This document shows positions 1 through 11,208 of a stretch of DNA of 64,000 nt, piece after piece. The DNA comes from Ascaphus truei (taxonomy: Eukaryota; Chordata; Amphibia; Anura; Ascaphidae). The stretch covers positions 1 through 64,000 of the forward strand of contig WSYH01002494.1 of the NCBI GenBank assembly GCA_036426205.1. Reading direction: 5' to 3'. Position numbers and translations under genes: made by a program. The notes beneath the pieces are model-generated. The model was not told where the DNA came from and did not search any database. It was given only the letters and a program-made list of their open reading frames with translations. Every line of letters starts with the position of its first letter. The stretch's first letter is position 1.

Positions 1-180
1 TCAGCACAGGCTACGAGGGAACTCCTGGACTCAGCACAGGCTACGAGGGAACTCCTGAACTCAGCACAGGCTACGAGGGAAGTAATGGACTCTGTACGGA
101 ATATTAGGGAACTACTGGACTCTGCACAGACTTCTAGGGAAGTAATGGACTCAGCACAAGCTACAAAGGAACTCCTGGGA
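1..180. repeat. 30-bp tandem repeat, about six copies
   Basis: Six imperfect copies of a 30-bp unit, each beginning close to TCAGCACAGGCTACGAGGGA. The first three are nearly identical and the later ones diverge. The array is cut by the window edge, so its full length is unknown. It may belong to an intron of the CYLD-like gene, whose next exon lies further left. Confidence 0.85.
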
Positions 181-1498
181 TCAGCATGGTAAGCGATGCC
201 AAGCAACTTACAGCCCATGGAAGTTAAAGTGTTATTAGGGCCCAAATGTCATGTGGTGTTATGCCATAAAATACCTATACCTGCTGATGCAAAAAAGGTG
301 TCTTATGGCATAGAACCTCTTCGTACCTTACGGTTTAGCAGCACTTAGTAAATATGGCCCTAACAGTTTATATGATTGACAGCCTACATGATCTTCTAAA
401 TATATAAATACAGATACCATTCCCATTCAGATAAAAAAGCCTGAGACACCTAAAAAAAACCAAATTAAATATATTTAGATAACACCCTGCTTTGAAGATT
501 AAAGTTATTAGCATTGTTATAATGTTACATTCACTCTCTTTTCAAAGCAGCATTCTGTTATTACGTCCCTGTCCCAAGGAGGTAAAGATCTACTCCTTGG
601 TGCTGAGATGCAGTGAGATAAAGAGTCATATTTACTAAGCAGTGGTAAGACATGACCCATTCTAGAAGACGCCTTACAACTTACTACTACGGAGTAAATA
701 TGGCCTTAAGTGCCTTGGAAAAGTCACATAAGACACCATCCATATTTAATCAAGTGATAGAAGTAGTTTCAGCCACCCAACAGTCATACAAAGAGTGTTA
801 GAAAAGTGGGGGAGTAAGTGCTCATGGATGGTGAGAACCTCAATATCACCAACAACCAGCAAATATCTTTCTCTTGGCATTGCACTACATATTGTGTAAG
901 AGCGATTCAAGAGGTCAAAAATACTCTAATTTATGGCCATCAAACATTGGGACGGGGTGGCAATAAGCATCTATTAGATATCTTGGATCTGTCTTGCTCA
1001 CTATAATCTGTAGTAGGACGACTGAATTGCCGTCTGCTTACAAAAGGCGCCAACACATGGAACATTAAATAGTGGTTCCTAGTGTTTCCCATGCTTCTTC
1101 CAGAAAGGAACTGATTACGTTTGTATTAATGGGACCAATACTTATTTGTCTTATGGGGACGTGATCAATAAACAGTGAGTGACCAAGTGAAGGACCGTTA
1201 ATGGTCACTTAAGACAATTGCTGTAGATGTGGGCTCTGGAGTGTACAAGACATTACAGAAAAGACAGTGGTTGTTTTACCTTTAGTTTAATCTTTAACTC
1301 CTCTAAAAGTAATTAGACACAATGCTCCATCACCCGGGGCAATCGTTACTCAGTTTTGCATTGGCCGCAAACTCGGGCGAAAGCTTCGCACATCTCTACC
1401 AAGGACATCAATGCAAAGTGCTGGTTTGTGGATCAGTGGCTGGAAACCAGCACCATACAGAACATGCGGAGGGTGGCATTTAAAAAAGAAGACCTTAC
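181..1498. other. Non-coding stretch, probably intron 2 of the CYLD-like gene
   Basis: No convincing exon, RNA gene or recognised repeat was seen. It lies downstream (minus strand) of the exon-2 splice donor at 1498-1497, so by position it is intronic. The short open frames here have no family resemblance. Confidence 0.5.
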
Positions 1499-1777
1499 CA
1501 GCGACACCTCCACAAAGTTGTCAGAGCCCTGGTTATTCAAGATCATAACGATGCCTCGTTTTATGGAATCTTCAACGTAAAATGTAACCTTATCCCCCGG
1601 GCTCACAGCGCTGACTGCGTCCGTCTGGGAGGAGGGTGATCCCGTGTCCTCCGTCTGCAACGTTCCCGAGAACAGGACTTGGTTGAGAGGTAGGAAGAGG
1701 CCGCTGTTCTTCTTACATTTGAAGAATGTCATCCCCTTGTAGGACCCGTCATTCTGACCTTTGCCGTCACCTTCACC
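1499..1777 (-). CDS. cyldl: CYLD-like protein, exon 2: end of first CAP-Gly and start of second CAP-Gly domain
   Basis: This 279-bp, phase-0 exon encodes 93 residues. It follows a good acceptor (CGTAG before 1777) and ends at a donor reading CTG|GTAAGG at 1499/1498. The translation starts GEGDGKGQNDGSYKG, then FFKCKKNSGLFLPL, matching the position and pattern of the first CAP-Gly domain of CYLD (EGRGQ..DG.Y.G...F.C....G.F..L). A second CAP-Gly-type strand pattern follows (GDKVTFYVEDSIKRGIV). CYLD is a deubiquitinase that trims K63- and M1-linked ubiquitin; its CAP-Gly domains bind partners such as NEMO and microtubules. The catalytic USP domain is not in the window. The resemblance is clear but distant, so a CYLD-like paralogue is more likely than the CYLD orthologue. 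The symbol follows the fish paralogue and is tentative. Confidence 0.85.
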
Positions 1778-3577
1778 CTACGGAGCGAGGAAAACGTGAG
1801 CAGCAGCTCTGGTGACATACAAACTGTTGGACCCCAGTAGCCCAGCGATTTATTTTTAGCAGTGTTATAAAATAGTGACGGTAACAAAGTGCCCCACAAA
1901 GCCCAGTTCAATAAGAAAAACAATCTTAGAGGTGGATGGAGTCCTGTCCGGGAAAGAGATCTAGGGACAGTGGCCTGCTTCATATGTTGCATGTATCGAG
2001 CGGGCATGTTTTTCCCGTATAATTATTATTTCTTTATTTCCAAATACTTTGGAAGGTTTTTACAATATTTAACTAATGTATTTTTTTTTATCATCAACGC
2101 TGTTAGCTTAGCTTTGTTCCTTTGTTTGCAAGGTAATGACTGCGCCATCATTAGACAAGCAGATACACGAGTAGCTAATACATTTGAATCCAGGGTTCAT
2201 AACAAAAAGCAATATATTTGTCACAAGACAGAAATAGGACTCATAATTTAACCCTTCGAACGCCCCAAGACGTAGCGGCCACGTCATCCTCAAAGGGGTC
2301 TGTTTTCCTGCTTTGATCGCGTCCTGCGACCCCGTGTGATCTGCCCAGCAGGACTCCTCCCCCTCTTACGGTTCCCAGAAAATGGCCGCCGTGGTCACGT
2401 GACCGCTATTGAAAGCCGGTCACCTGACCGCCCTGTGCCGGTGGGGCCGTGGAACTCAGGCCCCGCGACCCCTCTGGCACTCAACGGGTTAAGGATAATT
2501 GACTCTGTCGAAGGAATCGGATTACACGGATACGGTGCTGCAGGAGAGGTGACACCGCTAAGCTGACGTGCCGCGGCAAGAGGGAATTCCCATATTCATT
2601 CAATAACGGCACACGGGGAGCATCGCACGGAACACTTTCTCTGGAGGAAGAAGTACTGTATTACAGATTAATAAGAATACAAGGTACTGCACATATCATA
2701 CACTTATAGTGATATTACAAAACATGGCCTGCGCATTGTACCACATTACGGCAGAGAAGTACTCAATGGTGTTATAAGCCCCCTCCGATTGACATAGGGC
2801 TGGATTTACTGAGGGTTTGTTACTACACGGTCACATCAGAGCATGGAAGCAAATGACCTGATTCCCACTGGCCTCCAGCTCTCACGGAGCAATCGGAAAC
2901 ACGGCTATAAAACACATGGTATCAGTGGCTTGCTGTGGGGCCGCTGTAACAGAGCAGCCCTCCTCTGCGACGGCGCAGCATCATAACAACGCGCCGATGG
3001 GGTTGGCTGGTAAAAACTGCATCCCCTAATTAGAACGTCTAATTGCGCCCCTGATATATGATATACACCGATAAACGCAAGAGACATTATCCAGACGACA
3101 TCAAACAGCAATCATCGTCAGTTTGATACTTAGCTTGAAAGTGCCCATTGAGAGCTCATGGTCTGTGTAGCTAGCGGGCACCATGCTCCATTCATTTCTA
3201 TAGGGCACAGTGTGTGTATACTTTAACTTTAGGTAATCTGCAGATTTGATATATGTAAGAGTTTGGGCACTCAACAGGTCTTGTGAAAAGGATTGAGGGT
3301 TTATTGGCAATCAAAAGATGTTGCAGTCCTGACGTGAACCTTTATCAAGGTACAGCGTTTATTGTCCATTTATGTCTTCCTGCTACCAAACTGGGGATGT
3401 ACCGATGCATAAATCGGCACCAGATATGCAAAATAAAAATGATCCCATTGCTTTCAAAAATAAATCTGACGCGGTTTTCTGGCTCCACTTTTTTGCCCCC
3501 GTTTTGCAACCTGGAGACATTGACAAATGACTAGAAAATCGTCTGCATGCAAGCTAAAGAATAAAAAGGCCACGTAC
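1778..3577 (-). other. Intron 1 of the CYLD-like gene
   Basis: A 1.8-kb intron from donor GAG|GTACGTG (3578/3577) to the acceptor CGTAG ending at 1778. It joins two phase-0 exons. It holds one probable TTAA-flanked MITE (2248-2492); the rest is unremarkable AT-rich DNA with no other recognised element. Confidence 0.8.
2248..2492. mobile_element. Putative TTAA-flanked MITE (piggyBac-like)
   Basis: A 245-bp GC-rich segment bounded by TTAA on both sides. The left end reads TTAACCCTTCGAACGCC and the inverted right end TTAACCCGTTGAGTGCC, imperfect inverted repeats. TTAA target sites with CCC-starting termini are typical of piggyBac-family elements. No transposase is encoded, so it would be non-autonomous. 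Confidence 0.55.
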
Positions 3578-4027
3578 CTCCAGTTCCACGCCAAAGTACA
3601 CAGGGGGGAGTAAGGAGTTGTCTGAGATCTTGCCCACATGGTGGAGGACAGCATGGAATATCTTCTTCTCGTGTTCCACCAGAACCTGCTGCCCGACCTC
3701 TGCTTTCAGAGCCTGTTCCAGGGTCCCCCTCTCCAGGAAGCAGCCGAGCCTCTCCGTGGGGCTCTGCACCGCTAGCAGGAGAGCGGCTTTCTCCCGGCTA
3801 AGTGGGTGCAGCACGTTGACATCCACCTCCATCAAACCACTTTCCCCCAGCACGGTGACACAGAGGGATTGCGTAGAGGGGTGGTCTTCAGCCACACGCT
3901 GGAGATAAGCCTCCTCGCTCACGCAGCAGAGTCTGCCGGCCTCCACCGTCCGGGACCCCACGGTGAAGCTTTCCAACAGGATGAAGTACATAAGCGGGTC
4001 CTCCATCTCCGAGGGTCGCTGAGCCAT
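3578..4027 (-). CDS. cyldl: CYLD-like protein, exon 1: N-terminus and first CAP-Gly segment
   Basis: This exon encodes 150 residues from an ATG at 4027 (MAQRPSEMEDP) to the donor GAG|GTACGTG at 3578/3577. A second in-frame ATG seven codons later is an alternative start. The open frame continues upstream of 4027 but shows no family match, and may be 5' UTR or intron. Residues 10-20 (LMYFILLES) match the start of CYLD, where a similar YLLLQE segment occurs. Later parts match the run before and within its first CAP-Gly domain: REKAALLLA, ERLGCFLERG, KAEVGQQV and PPVYFGVELE, against CYLD's NEKFTELLLA, ERFSLFKNR, QIDVGCPV and GIFFGVEL. It joins in phase 0 to the exon at 1499-1777, which completes the CAP-Gly fold. 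Codon sense is intact, so the gene is probably functional. Confidence 0.87.
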
Positions 4028-4881
4028 GGTTTCAACTCCACTACTGTACGTCCAGCCGAGAATGGGGCTTCCCGGAGTGACCTGGTAAAAAGAGACCAGG
4101 CTCAGTGTATATGCATATGCAGTGCTTCCATCTGCTGCTAAAGAGATCTGGGCCTGTGTCAGTAATTCCTCTAATCCCGTCACTGCAGCACAGGTCTGCA
4201 AAGCTTCCCTGCACAATAATGCTTAACCCTGAAGCCCTGCATGGAATATTACGGAAGCGGTAAAAGATCCATGGAGCCCATCTCTGTGCCCGGCATTCGT
4301 ACAGGGTGATGAGATAAGAGGTATGTGTCCCTGATATATCTCTGTGGGAGGTAGTATGACAGACCCCTTTGGATCCTTGGATTTTTCCCACCTAGATTAC
4401 CCTTCTGTCTATCCCAAGACATTTTAAATTCCTGTAATGTATTTGCCTTCTCTACCTCTGCCCCTCTGCCCCAGAAAATACTACCCTTGTAGTGAAGAAG
4501 AACTTGCTCACACACCCCCTGGACCTCCCATAAGCCTGCTTCAGTAACATTGTCCTTCCAATACAATATACGTCCCCTCTGTATAGCACTGTGTTGATGG
4601 AACTGATTTATTTACGTTACTATCACATCAAGTCCTTGATATCTCAGTAGGAGGGTATAACACCTCTTTACTCGACTCAAAAAGTGCTACATTGAGGTGT
4701 CTTATATACAGTGGTGCTCAGCGGCTCTAATTACCTTCTCGGGGTGCTGGCATCTGGGCGTGTATGCTAGAAGGTGATAATGAAGGCGCTAGGAACTTTA
4801 TTGGGACATACAAGAGCTTTATTCGTTCAACAGATTGGGATCCACATGCAAGGGGCGTCTTTCTTTTGACAATAGTAAGTG
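4028..4881. other. Upstream region of the CYLD-like gene
   Basis: No exon, CpG island or clear promoter element was found 5' of the CYLD-like start. Open frames at 4041-4566 (minus) lack family resemblance. Any 5' UTR exon or promoter in this stretch cannot be placed by eye. Confidence 0.4.
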
Positions 4882-4925
4882 GCAAATAATATAGTTGCAT
4901 TTGGTATTCTTCCCCAGACAGCTCT
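4882..4925 (+). mobile_element. Short LINE-tail-like fragment
   Basis: About 44 bp (GTGGCAAATAATATAGTTGC and following) recur almost unchanged at 6312-6360. There they run directly into a 'tctcactgtattacttcctggtaaaaca' type LINE tail. It is probably a fragment of the same interspersed repeat. Confidence 0.5.
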
Positions 4926-5390
4926 CACCACTATCCTAGGCATGTTCTGGAACCCTTAGCACTGCATGGTATCCGCTGTCCCGGCATTTTGGATTTGCCT
5001 CCTTCCCACAAGACTCGTGGTAGAGATACAGTACTTCCATCATCAGGAAGACATATCCCATCACTCTGAGGAGTACCCTCCTTAACCCAAGGCATCTTCG
5101 CACAGGGCGCTCGCACTTGGAACTGGTCAGTATGGGCAAACCCTGCGGTGGTCCTGAACCATTTATTTAAAAGGATTCCCCCCCCGGAGTACCATGCACC
5201 CTCCTCTTTCAGGGCAGACGATTAACCCCACACCGCTGCTATGATTAGAAGGGACATGTTCCCCAACTATAAAATAACAAAGGTGACCAGACAACCTTAA
5301 ACATATAGCTCTACACATAAACATGACACTATATACAGTGAGATCCCCCCTCTGTGTCTCCTCATGGGACCGGAATCGTGGAACCCCGCA

Positions 5391-5489
5391 CGAGAGAGAG
5401 AGATAGCGAGAGAGAGGAGATGAGAGAGAAGAGAGATATATATATATATATAATATCTATAATATATATAATAATATATATTATATATA
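5391..5489. repeat. GA- then TA-rich simple repeat
   Basis: A purine tract of GAGA units passes directly into a TATA/ATAATA tract. It is low-complexity sequence with no other signal. Confidence 0.9.
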
Positions 5490-6005
5490 AACAACATTAC
5501 TGGTGACATCACTAGTCACCATGTCTACAGGGGGACAGGTTTGGATTCTGCAAAGTTATCCTATACCAGGTGACAGGCTAGGCACGTAAGTGGGCATGAT
5601 TAAGGTTTCTGCATAGTAACCCTGTGACATGTGCTGGGAGACGGGCGTTACACTTTCCAAGCACATAATGTTAACCCTTTAAGTCCCTAAACCTTTTAAT
5701 TGAAAATATTAATCCCAAAGAGGGGGTTACATAGGAATCTGTTGTCCCTTATGAGTCTGTGCTAAGTGGTATGTTCCTTATATCTCAGGAGGATGTATGT
5801 GTCCCTGATGTCTCCATGGGATATTCCCCTGGCAGCTCAGTAACAGAGGGATATCCCTGATCGGTGTGTAGGAGAAGAGATTAAGAGTTAGGTGTTCTTG
5901 TTGAGGCTTTGCCAGGAGGAAGCTGCCACAGCACCCAGCTAATTACTGATTGACATGTCTACAGTGTAATTGGCAGAGCACCGAGCTGGCAGCGCCCATG
6001 ATCTA
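5490..6005. other. Non-coding stretch with no recognised feature
   Basis: No gene or clear repeat was seen between the simple repeat and the palindromic MITE. Confidence 0.4.
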
Positions 6006-6148
6006 TAACAGGGATGCCCAACTCCAATCATCAAGCTCCCCCAATCGGTCAGGTTTTCAGGAGATCCCAGCTTCAACACAGGTGGGTCAAAGACTGAGCC
6101 TCTGATTGAACCACCTGTGCTGAAGCAGGGAAATCCTGAAAACCAGCC
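6006..6148. mobile_element. Palindromic MITE (long inverted repeats)
   Basis: The left half contains CAGGTTTTCAGGAGATCCCA, then CAACACAGGTGGGTCA. The right half contains its complement (CCACCTGTGCTGAAGCAGGG, then AATCCTGAAAACCAG), with a short hinge near 6095-6105. The element folds back on itself over most of its length. It matches a very abundant class of frog palindromic repeats (general knowledge). A related right half lies at 6815-6905. Confidence 0.75.
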
Positions 6149-6311
6149 CTTTTATCCCCTGTACCCAATTTTCCAACTCTATTGGCTGAAAAACTTGGCA
6201 GGGTGCCAAAAATTGCGGGCCATTACCGATTGGATAATGCCCGGAATTTTAACCAATCAGAGAGCAGGGATTTCAATAATGCCCGGAATTAACCAGCTGT
6301 AGCCTATAATA

Positions 6312-6400
6312 AGTGGCAAATAATATCGTTGCATTTGGTATTCTTCCCAGATAACTCTCACTGTATTACTTCCTGGTAAAACATATTATAAATAAATAAA
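6312..6400 (+). mobile_element. LINE 3' tail fragment
   Basis: The end reads ACTCTCACTGTATTACTTCC, then a CTGGTAAAACA segment and ATAAATAAATAAAA. Closely related tails occur at 11480-11524. The sequence is consistent with the 3' end of the LINE family whose coding end is at 62594-63136. Confidence 0.6.
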
Positions 6401-6814
6401 ACCATGGAGATTGTATGCTGTTCATAGCATATGGACCTTCCACCTCAACAGGATATACAAGATAACCACGTGGTTGAAACCAACACACAATGTCAACGCA
6501 TTGTTGATGCGTGGAGTCGACAAAAGAAAACCATAAAGGAAAACGTACCCAGGCGTACCGATCAGCGCCGGACTGTCGAAGTCCAGAGGGTCCCCACCCC
6601 ACTATCACTGCGAGGCTCCTGGAACGGGAGTATGCTCGGTAGACACACAGGGTTGATTCAGATGTGCTGACCCATCCTTCGCGCTGAGAAAAAGGGGAGC
6701 CCACGGTAAACATAAGAGGCATCTTTTCTAACCGCAAATACTGTATCTCATCAAAAGGGCATCTCCAGTGTAGGGAGAACGAGCCGCTGCACATAGCTAT
6801 GAAGTAGGAAAAGC
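6401..6814. other. Non-coding stretch with no recognised feature
   Basis: Unique-looking DNA between two repeat fragments. Open frames on both strands overlap one another and have no family resemblance. Confidence 0.4.
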
Positions 6815-6905
6815 CTATGATTGAGCCCCCCGTGCTGAAGCTGGGGTATCCTGACCACCGGACCTGTTGGGAGGGTGGGGGGTATTTTGAGCAGCACTGG
6901 TCTAG
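6815..6905. mobile_element. Half of a palindromic MITE
   Basis: Contains TGATTGAGCC...GTGCTGAAGC, then GGGGTATCCTGACC and CCTGTTGGGAGGGTGG. This matches the right arm of the palindromic MITE family at 6006-6148. The left arm is missing. Confidence 0.65.
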
Positions 6906-7623
6906 TAAAAGGCACCACTACGTACCACTTCCACCTCCTTTATTTTGCCACGGTACGAATCCATCTTTAAACAGAAGTGCCGCTCCATGGAAGCAACTAG
7001 AACATGATTTGTCACATGGATCCCGCCGAGAGGTTTTCCTCTCTGCCCATCCAGGGTCTCTGCCCCGGAGGAGGTGTACTTTGGGGAAATGAGTTCTCAA
7101 GTCCAGTAGCCCAAGAGGGCCAATGTTCATGTCCAAACAGCATTTAACGTCTGCATGTAACGTCCGCTGACCCGTGTATTTTTTTTTGTGTAGGTTTTTT
7201 TTCTTTATATACTTAACAAATCTTTTCTTGCCCTTTCCGACGATGTTTTTATTTTATTTTTAAATGTGCTGCTCTGTTCAGGAGATCTAAGCGTTTAAAA
7301 ATACTTGGTGCCCGGGAGATTAAAATGGAGGAGCGAAGGCCTACGGTTGCCATGGTAACTTCAGAAGCCAGCCATTAAGAACACCAGCATTTTTAACACA
7401 GAAACAAGATCAAATAAAAAGCAGGACATGCTCAGGTGTGAGATATTGAGATTAAACCTCATGTAGGCTTCTGGGGGGGGGGGGGTGCTGCTTTAATGCA
7501 CATTTAATCAGGACAGAGTATCACACGCGCTGAATTCAGGTGAAGGGTAATAGGGTCAAAGTCTTGTGTGGTAGTCCCTCCTGCTGCTCCGAATCCTCCC
7601 GTGATCAACGGGGCAACACTTGG
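6906..7623. other. Non-coding stretch
   Basis: Contains T-rich runs near 7180-7260 and a G run at 7472-7485. No gene or recognised mobile element was seen. Confidence 0.4.
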
Positions 7624-8985
7624 AAATCGAAAACAAGAAGGAGCGCAACGAGGAGACTGGCAAGTATAAAAATCCTTTATACTGAGCGGTAACAAAATAT
7701 TAACAACTCCCATCAAGTATTAAGAACATCGGCACCCCACAACTAAGTGACGTGCCGGCTGATAGTCCTCCGACTTCCTGTAATGGAGCGTCCCGCAAGG
7801 CTGCCGAAGTGTATAACATGAAACGCAGAGAGGCTGTGTCAGGCTGCGGTTATAGTGCCGGCGACAGTGAAGTCAGGCTGCGGTCGTGCCGTGCTTACTA
7901 TAAACACACGCAACGGCGGCAACGCATTTGTTTTGACGCAACCGGACACTCACCTGCCGCACACCAGACGCTCACCTCTATCAGGCAGGCCCCAGTGGTG
8001 TCTGTTGTCGTGACTCACGCAGCGCGACAGTGTGTCGGCCACCAGGGAAGACAAGAATGTTGTCTTCCCGTGCGGCGACGCGGTCACGTGGTGTGCAGGG
8101 AGCCAGTGGCAGCGAAGGACAGGGGTGCTCCAAGCCGAAGCTCTGAAAACAGAGGGATATCAGTGCCAGAAGAATGCTCTCAGTGTTGGCCGAAACAACA
8201 AAGATGGCAGCAATACTGTACTGGATGCTGATGAAGTGCTTATGGTGCCACAGCAACTGAGACAGCTTCGTTCGTTCACGGACGCCGGCCCCCTCCCCAC
8301 ATTTTGGCCATGCACCCCGGTCCTCCTATCACTCCCTACAGTCCACAGATGGCGGCTTTAAGCTGTGCACGCGCCGCCTGGACGCCAGGCACAAGTGCAG
8401 CAGCCAACACTGGGTCGTAGCCTTAGGCCGCATCCATGGTTATCGCGACCGTGCTTGTGACGGCGATCAAAATGAGGAGCCTCTATGAGGCTGTCCTAAG
8501 AGCGCGCGACCGACCAGAAGTCGGTGCGTGAGAAAACGGTGCGTGAGAAAATGTTATCTCGCCCGCCGGCCGGGTCACATGAATGGTTCGCCGAATGAGG
8601 GCGAACCAGGTCCCGTGACGTCACGTCCAATTAGAGCTCACAAATCAGTGAAGCTAGAGGCAAGCGTGCAGCCACCAGCACAGTCACACAGTCGCACGCC
8701 CGCACCCCCCATGGATATCAACACCGAGGCCTCTACTTGTTGTCCTGGTGGGGAACCGGCGCTTCAAACCAACCGCATTGCTGCCTTCCGGGACGCTCCA
8801 TTATAGGAAGCCGGAGGATTAACAGACAGGCACTTCTTTGAGTTGTGGGGTTTCGTGGCCTTACCGATGTTATTAATACTTGTTGTGCGTTTTTTTTTTT
8901 ATATTTTGTTACCGCTCATTATAAATGATTTGTATACTTACCAGTCTCCTCGTTGCGCTGCTTTCTTGTTTTCGACATTTGAATC
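7624..8985. mobile_element. About 1.36-kb element with ~190-220 bp terminal inverted repeats
   Basis: The left arm (about 7624-7810) has GAAAACAAGAAGGAGCGCAA, CGAGGAGACTGGCAAGTAT, GAGCGGTAACAAAATAT and AATGGAGCGTCCCGCAAGG in order. The right arm (about 8765-8985) carries the same blocks inverted (ATATTTTGTTACCGCTC, CAGTCTCCTCGTTGCG). The ~950-bp interior is GC-rich and encodes no recognisable transposase; open frames at 7752-8361 have no family match. It looks like a non-autonomous DNA transposon. Exact ends and target duplication could not be fixed. Confidence 0.75.
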
Positions 8986-10009
8986 GGGAGACTGCCCACG
9001 CTCTGCAATATAAATACACTTTGCACACAGGTCATTAAAAACAACACCGCAACAGAGTTTTATTAACCCCTTCGCTGCGAGACTGGACTGCGAAGCATTG
9101 CAACGCGCCTCTGGCCCCCTCGCCCAGCGAGAAGCAGCGGATACATCATTGGCCAAGATACACCTGGTTTATAGGGTCACATCTGATTAACCCCTTCAGT
9201 GACAGAACATAGTGAATTACAGCATCCCTGCTGAAAAGATAAAAAAACATAACATTTTCCTTGAACATAAAACCCTAACAGGTTGATTAAATGTTGATCA
9301 GGAAGCTCATAAATCAGCTCCACCTGTTGCAATTTGCTGGTGATTGTGGGCTGGGCCTTTTTAAATGGCAGAGTCACAAGCATGGAATTTCCCAGCAGTG
9401 ATAATAATAGCAGCTGATAGGGATCTTGTGCAATAGCTAGGAGCACCGTGGCTTCGGCCTAACTCCAGTTCAACCACGTTCCACGTTTTACTCCACTGAC
9501 AGCAAACTAAAGCAATACATCTGCTCTCACCCACGCAACATAGTCACCTCAAGTCCTATACACTTATATATAACTGTAAGCCGGGGCTTTTAAATGGCTG
9601 CTGCATCCCGGATATCAACAGTGGAACAATATATCTGAACTTGTTCTTTTTCTCCAGTTAATACCAGGGGTTTATAAGTGTATAAGCTAAAAAAAAAACC
9701 TGTGTATAAGCTAAAAACGCAGGCTTACACTTTTAGCAGTATATACAAGTATACCATATAAGCATGTGTGGGTCTGAGTGTATAAATCTGTGTGTGTCAC
9801 TGCGTATATCAGTGTATTGCTTGTGTTACCGGTTGTACGTGCGTAGAAGAGGGTTTCAGGGAATTTGTGCCGTGGGGTTAAAGAGCATCAGGTTCTGACA
9901 TTCGGGTCAGCAGAAACACAGGACATTATAGAATATATAAGGGTTAAGTATGGCTGTGAGAGACAGAGATAAAATGTTATAGGGTATCTAGTTATAAAGG
10001 GTCAGAGTC
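8986..10009. other. Non-coding stretch
   Basis: AT-rich DNA with a short direct repeat (GTGTATAAGCTAAAA) near 9675-9715. No gene was recognised. Confidence 0.4.
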
Positions 10010-11061
10010 AGGGCCACCAACAGGGGGGGACAGAAGGTACTGGCGTCCCAGGCCCCGTGAGTCAGGGGGCCCGGCCCCCCTGTGCGGCCATGCCCGTTAT
10101 ATTAAAAAAAGAAAATGGCGGCGATTCCCTGTGCGCATGGGCAGAGCCGAGGTCCCAGCGCTTGTGCGCAGGGCAAGCAGGGTGTCCGGCCTGCTGCCTG
10201 TGGGCCCGCACCCCCCCTTCCAACGTGGGACGGAGGGGAAGCGCCAACCCAGCTTCCCCAGCGCGCACTCCAACCCAGCTTCCTCCGCGGGCGCGCCAAC
10301 CCAGCTTCCCCCGCGCGCACTCCAACCCAGCTTCCTCCGCGGGCGCGCCAACCCAGCTTCCCCCGTGCACGCGTGCCCCGGACAACAGCCGCAGAATCAG
10401 CCTGAAAGTCTCGCCCCCCTCCCCCAGCCGCCCACCCATTCACTGTCACCCAGTCACTCTCACCCACCCAGTCACTCGTCCCACCCACCGTCACTCAACC
10501 CACACAGTCACTGTCACCCAGTCACTCATCCCACCCACCGTCACTCAACCCACCAAGCCAGTCACTGTCACCCAGTCACCCCACCCAGTCACTGTCACCC
10601 ACCCAGTCACTGTCACCCACCCACCCAGTCACTGTCACCCAGTCACTGTCACCCAGTCACCCCACCCAGTCACTCTCACCCACCCAGTCACTCTCACCCA
10701 CCCACCCAGTCACTGTCACCCAGTGACTGTCACCCAGTCACCCCACCCAGTCACTCTCACCCACCCAGTCACTGTCACCCACCCACCCAGTCACTGTCAC
10801 CCAGTCACTGTCACCCACCGACCCAGTCACTGTCACCCACCCAGTCACTGTCACCCAGTCACCTGTCTTTTGTTGAAAATATAAGAATAAACAGGTTGCA
10901 TTGTAATGTTTTTTTCCGTATTACAATAAGAAAACAGTTAAGTAAAAGTTGCGCGCTAAAAGATATTTTTTCGTGGTACAGTAGGTGCGCTATGGGTTCG
11001 GGGGGTGGGGGTCCCTCCTCCTTTCATTTGTCCTGGCCCCATGATTTCTGTTGGCAGCCCT
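10010..11061. mobile_element. Non-autonomous element with AGGGCTGCCAACAG-type ends
   Basis: The left end reads AGGGCCACCAACAG and the inverted right end AGGGCTGCCAACAG. Just inside the left end is CAGGCCCCGTGAGTCAGGGG; just inside the right end are GTCCTGGCCCCATGATTTC and a GCGCGCTAAAA motif. The same termini flank other repeats in the window (33768 left end; 20640-20755 and 49548-49588 right ends). The interior holds a CpG-rich tandem part (10215-10375) and a long CAGTCAC minisatellite. No transposase is encoded and no clear target duplication is seen. Confidence 0.75.
10435..10865. repeat. CAGTCACTGTCACCCAC minisatellite
   Basis: Irregular tandem array of CAGTCACTGTCACCCAC and shorter CAGTCACCCCACC variants inside the element at 10010-11061. 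It keeps several frames open (for example 10057-10884), which reflects the repeat and not a gene. Confidence 0.92.
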
Positions 11062-11148
11062 GGTGAGAGGTGTGTGTTCCAAGCTGCATGCTACTGTATA
11101 TAGGGCCACAGGGTATATGTTGTAGGGTATAAGTAAATATTAGTAGGG

Positions 11149-11208
11149 TGCAGGGTATACATAGGGTTTGCAGGGTATACATAGGGTTTGCAGGGTATAC
11201 ATAGGGTT
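11149..11208. repeat. 20-bp tandem repeat, three copies
   Basis: GCAGGGTATACATAGGGTTT is repeated three times, the last copy slightly changed. Confidence 0.9.

Noticed and set aside
1..180. Regularly spaced repeats considered as a CRISPR array
   Set aside because: Copies are contiguous with no unique spacers, and the window is vertebrate. The same applies to the other tandem arrays.
3618..4141. Plus-strand ORFs opposite the CYLD-like exon
   Set aside because: They are shadows of the minus-strand exon, which has family match and splice sites.
10057..11066. Proline/histidine-rich ORFs of 275 and 311 codons
   Set aside because: They translate the CAGTCAC minisatellite and CpG-rich tandem part of a transposon; several overlapping frames are open at once.
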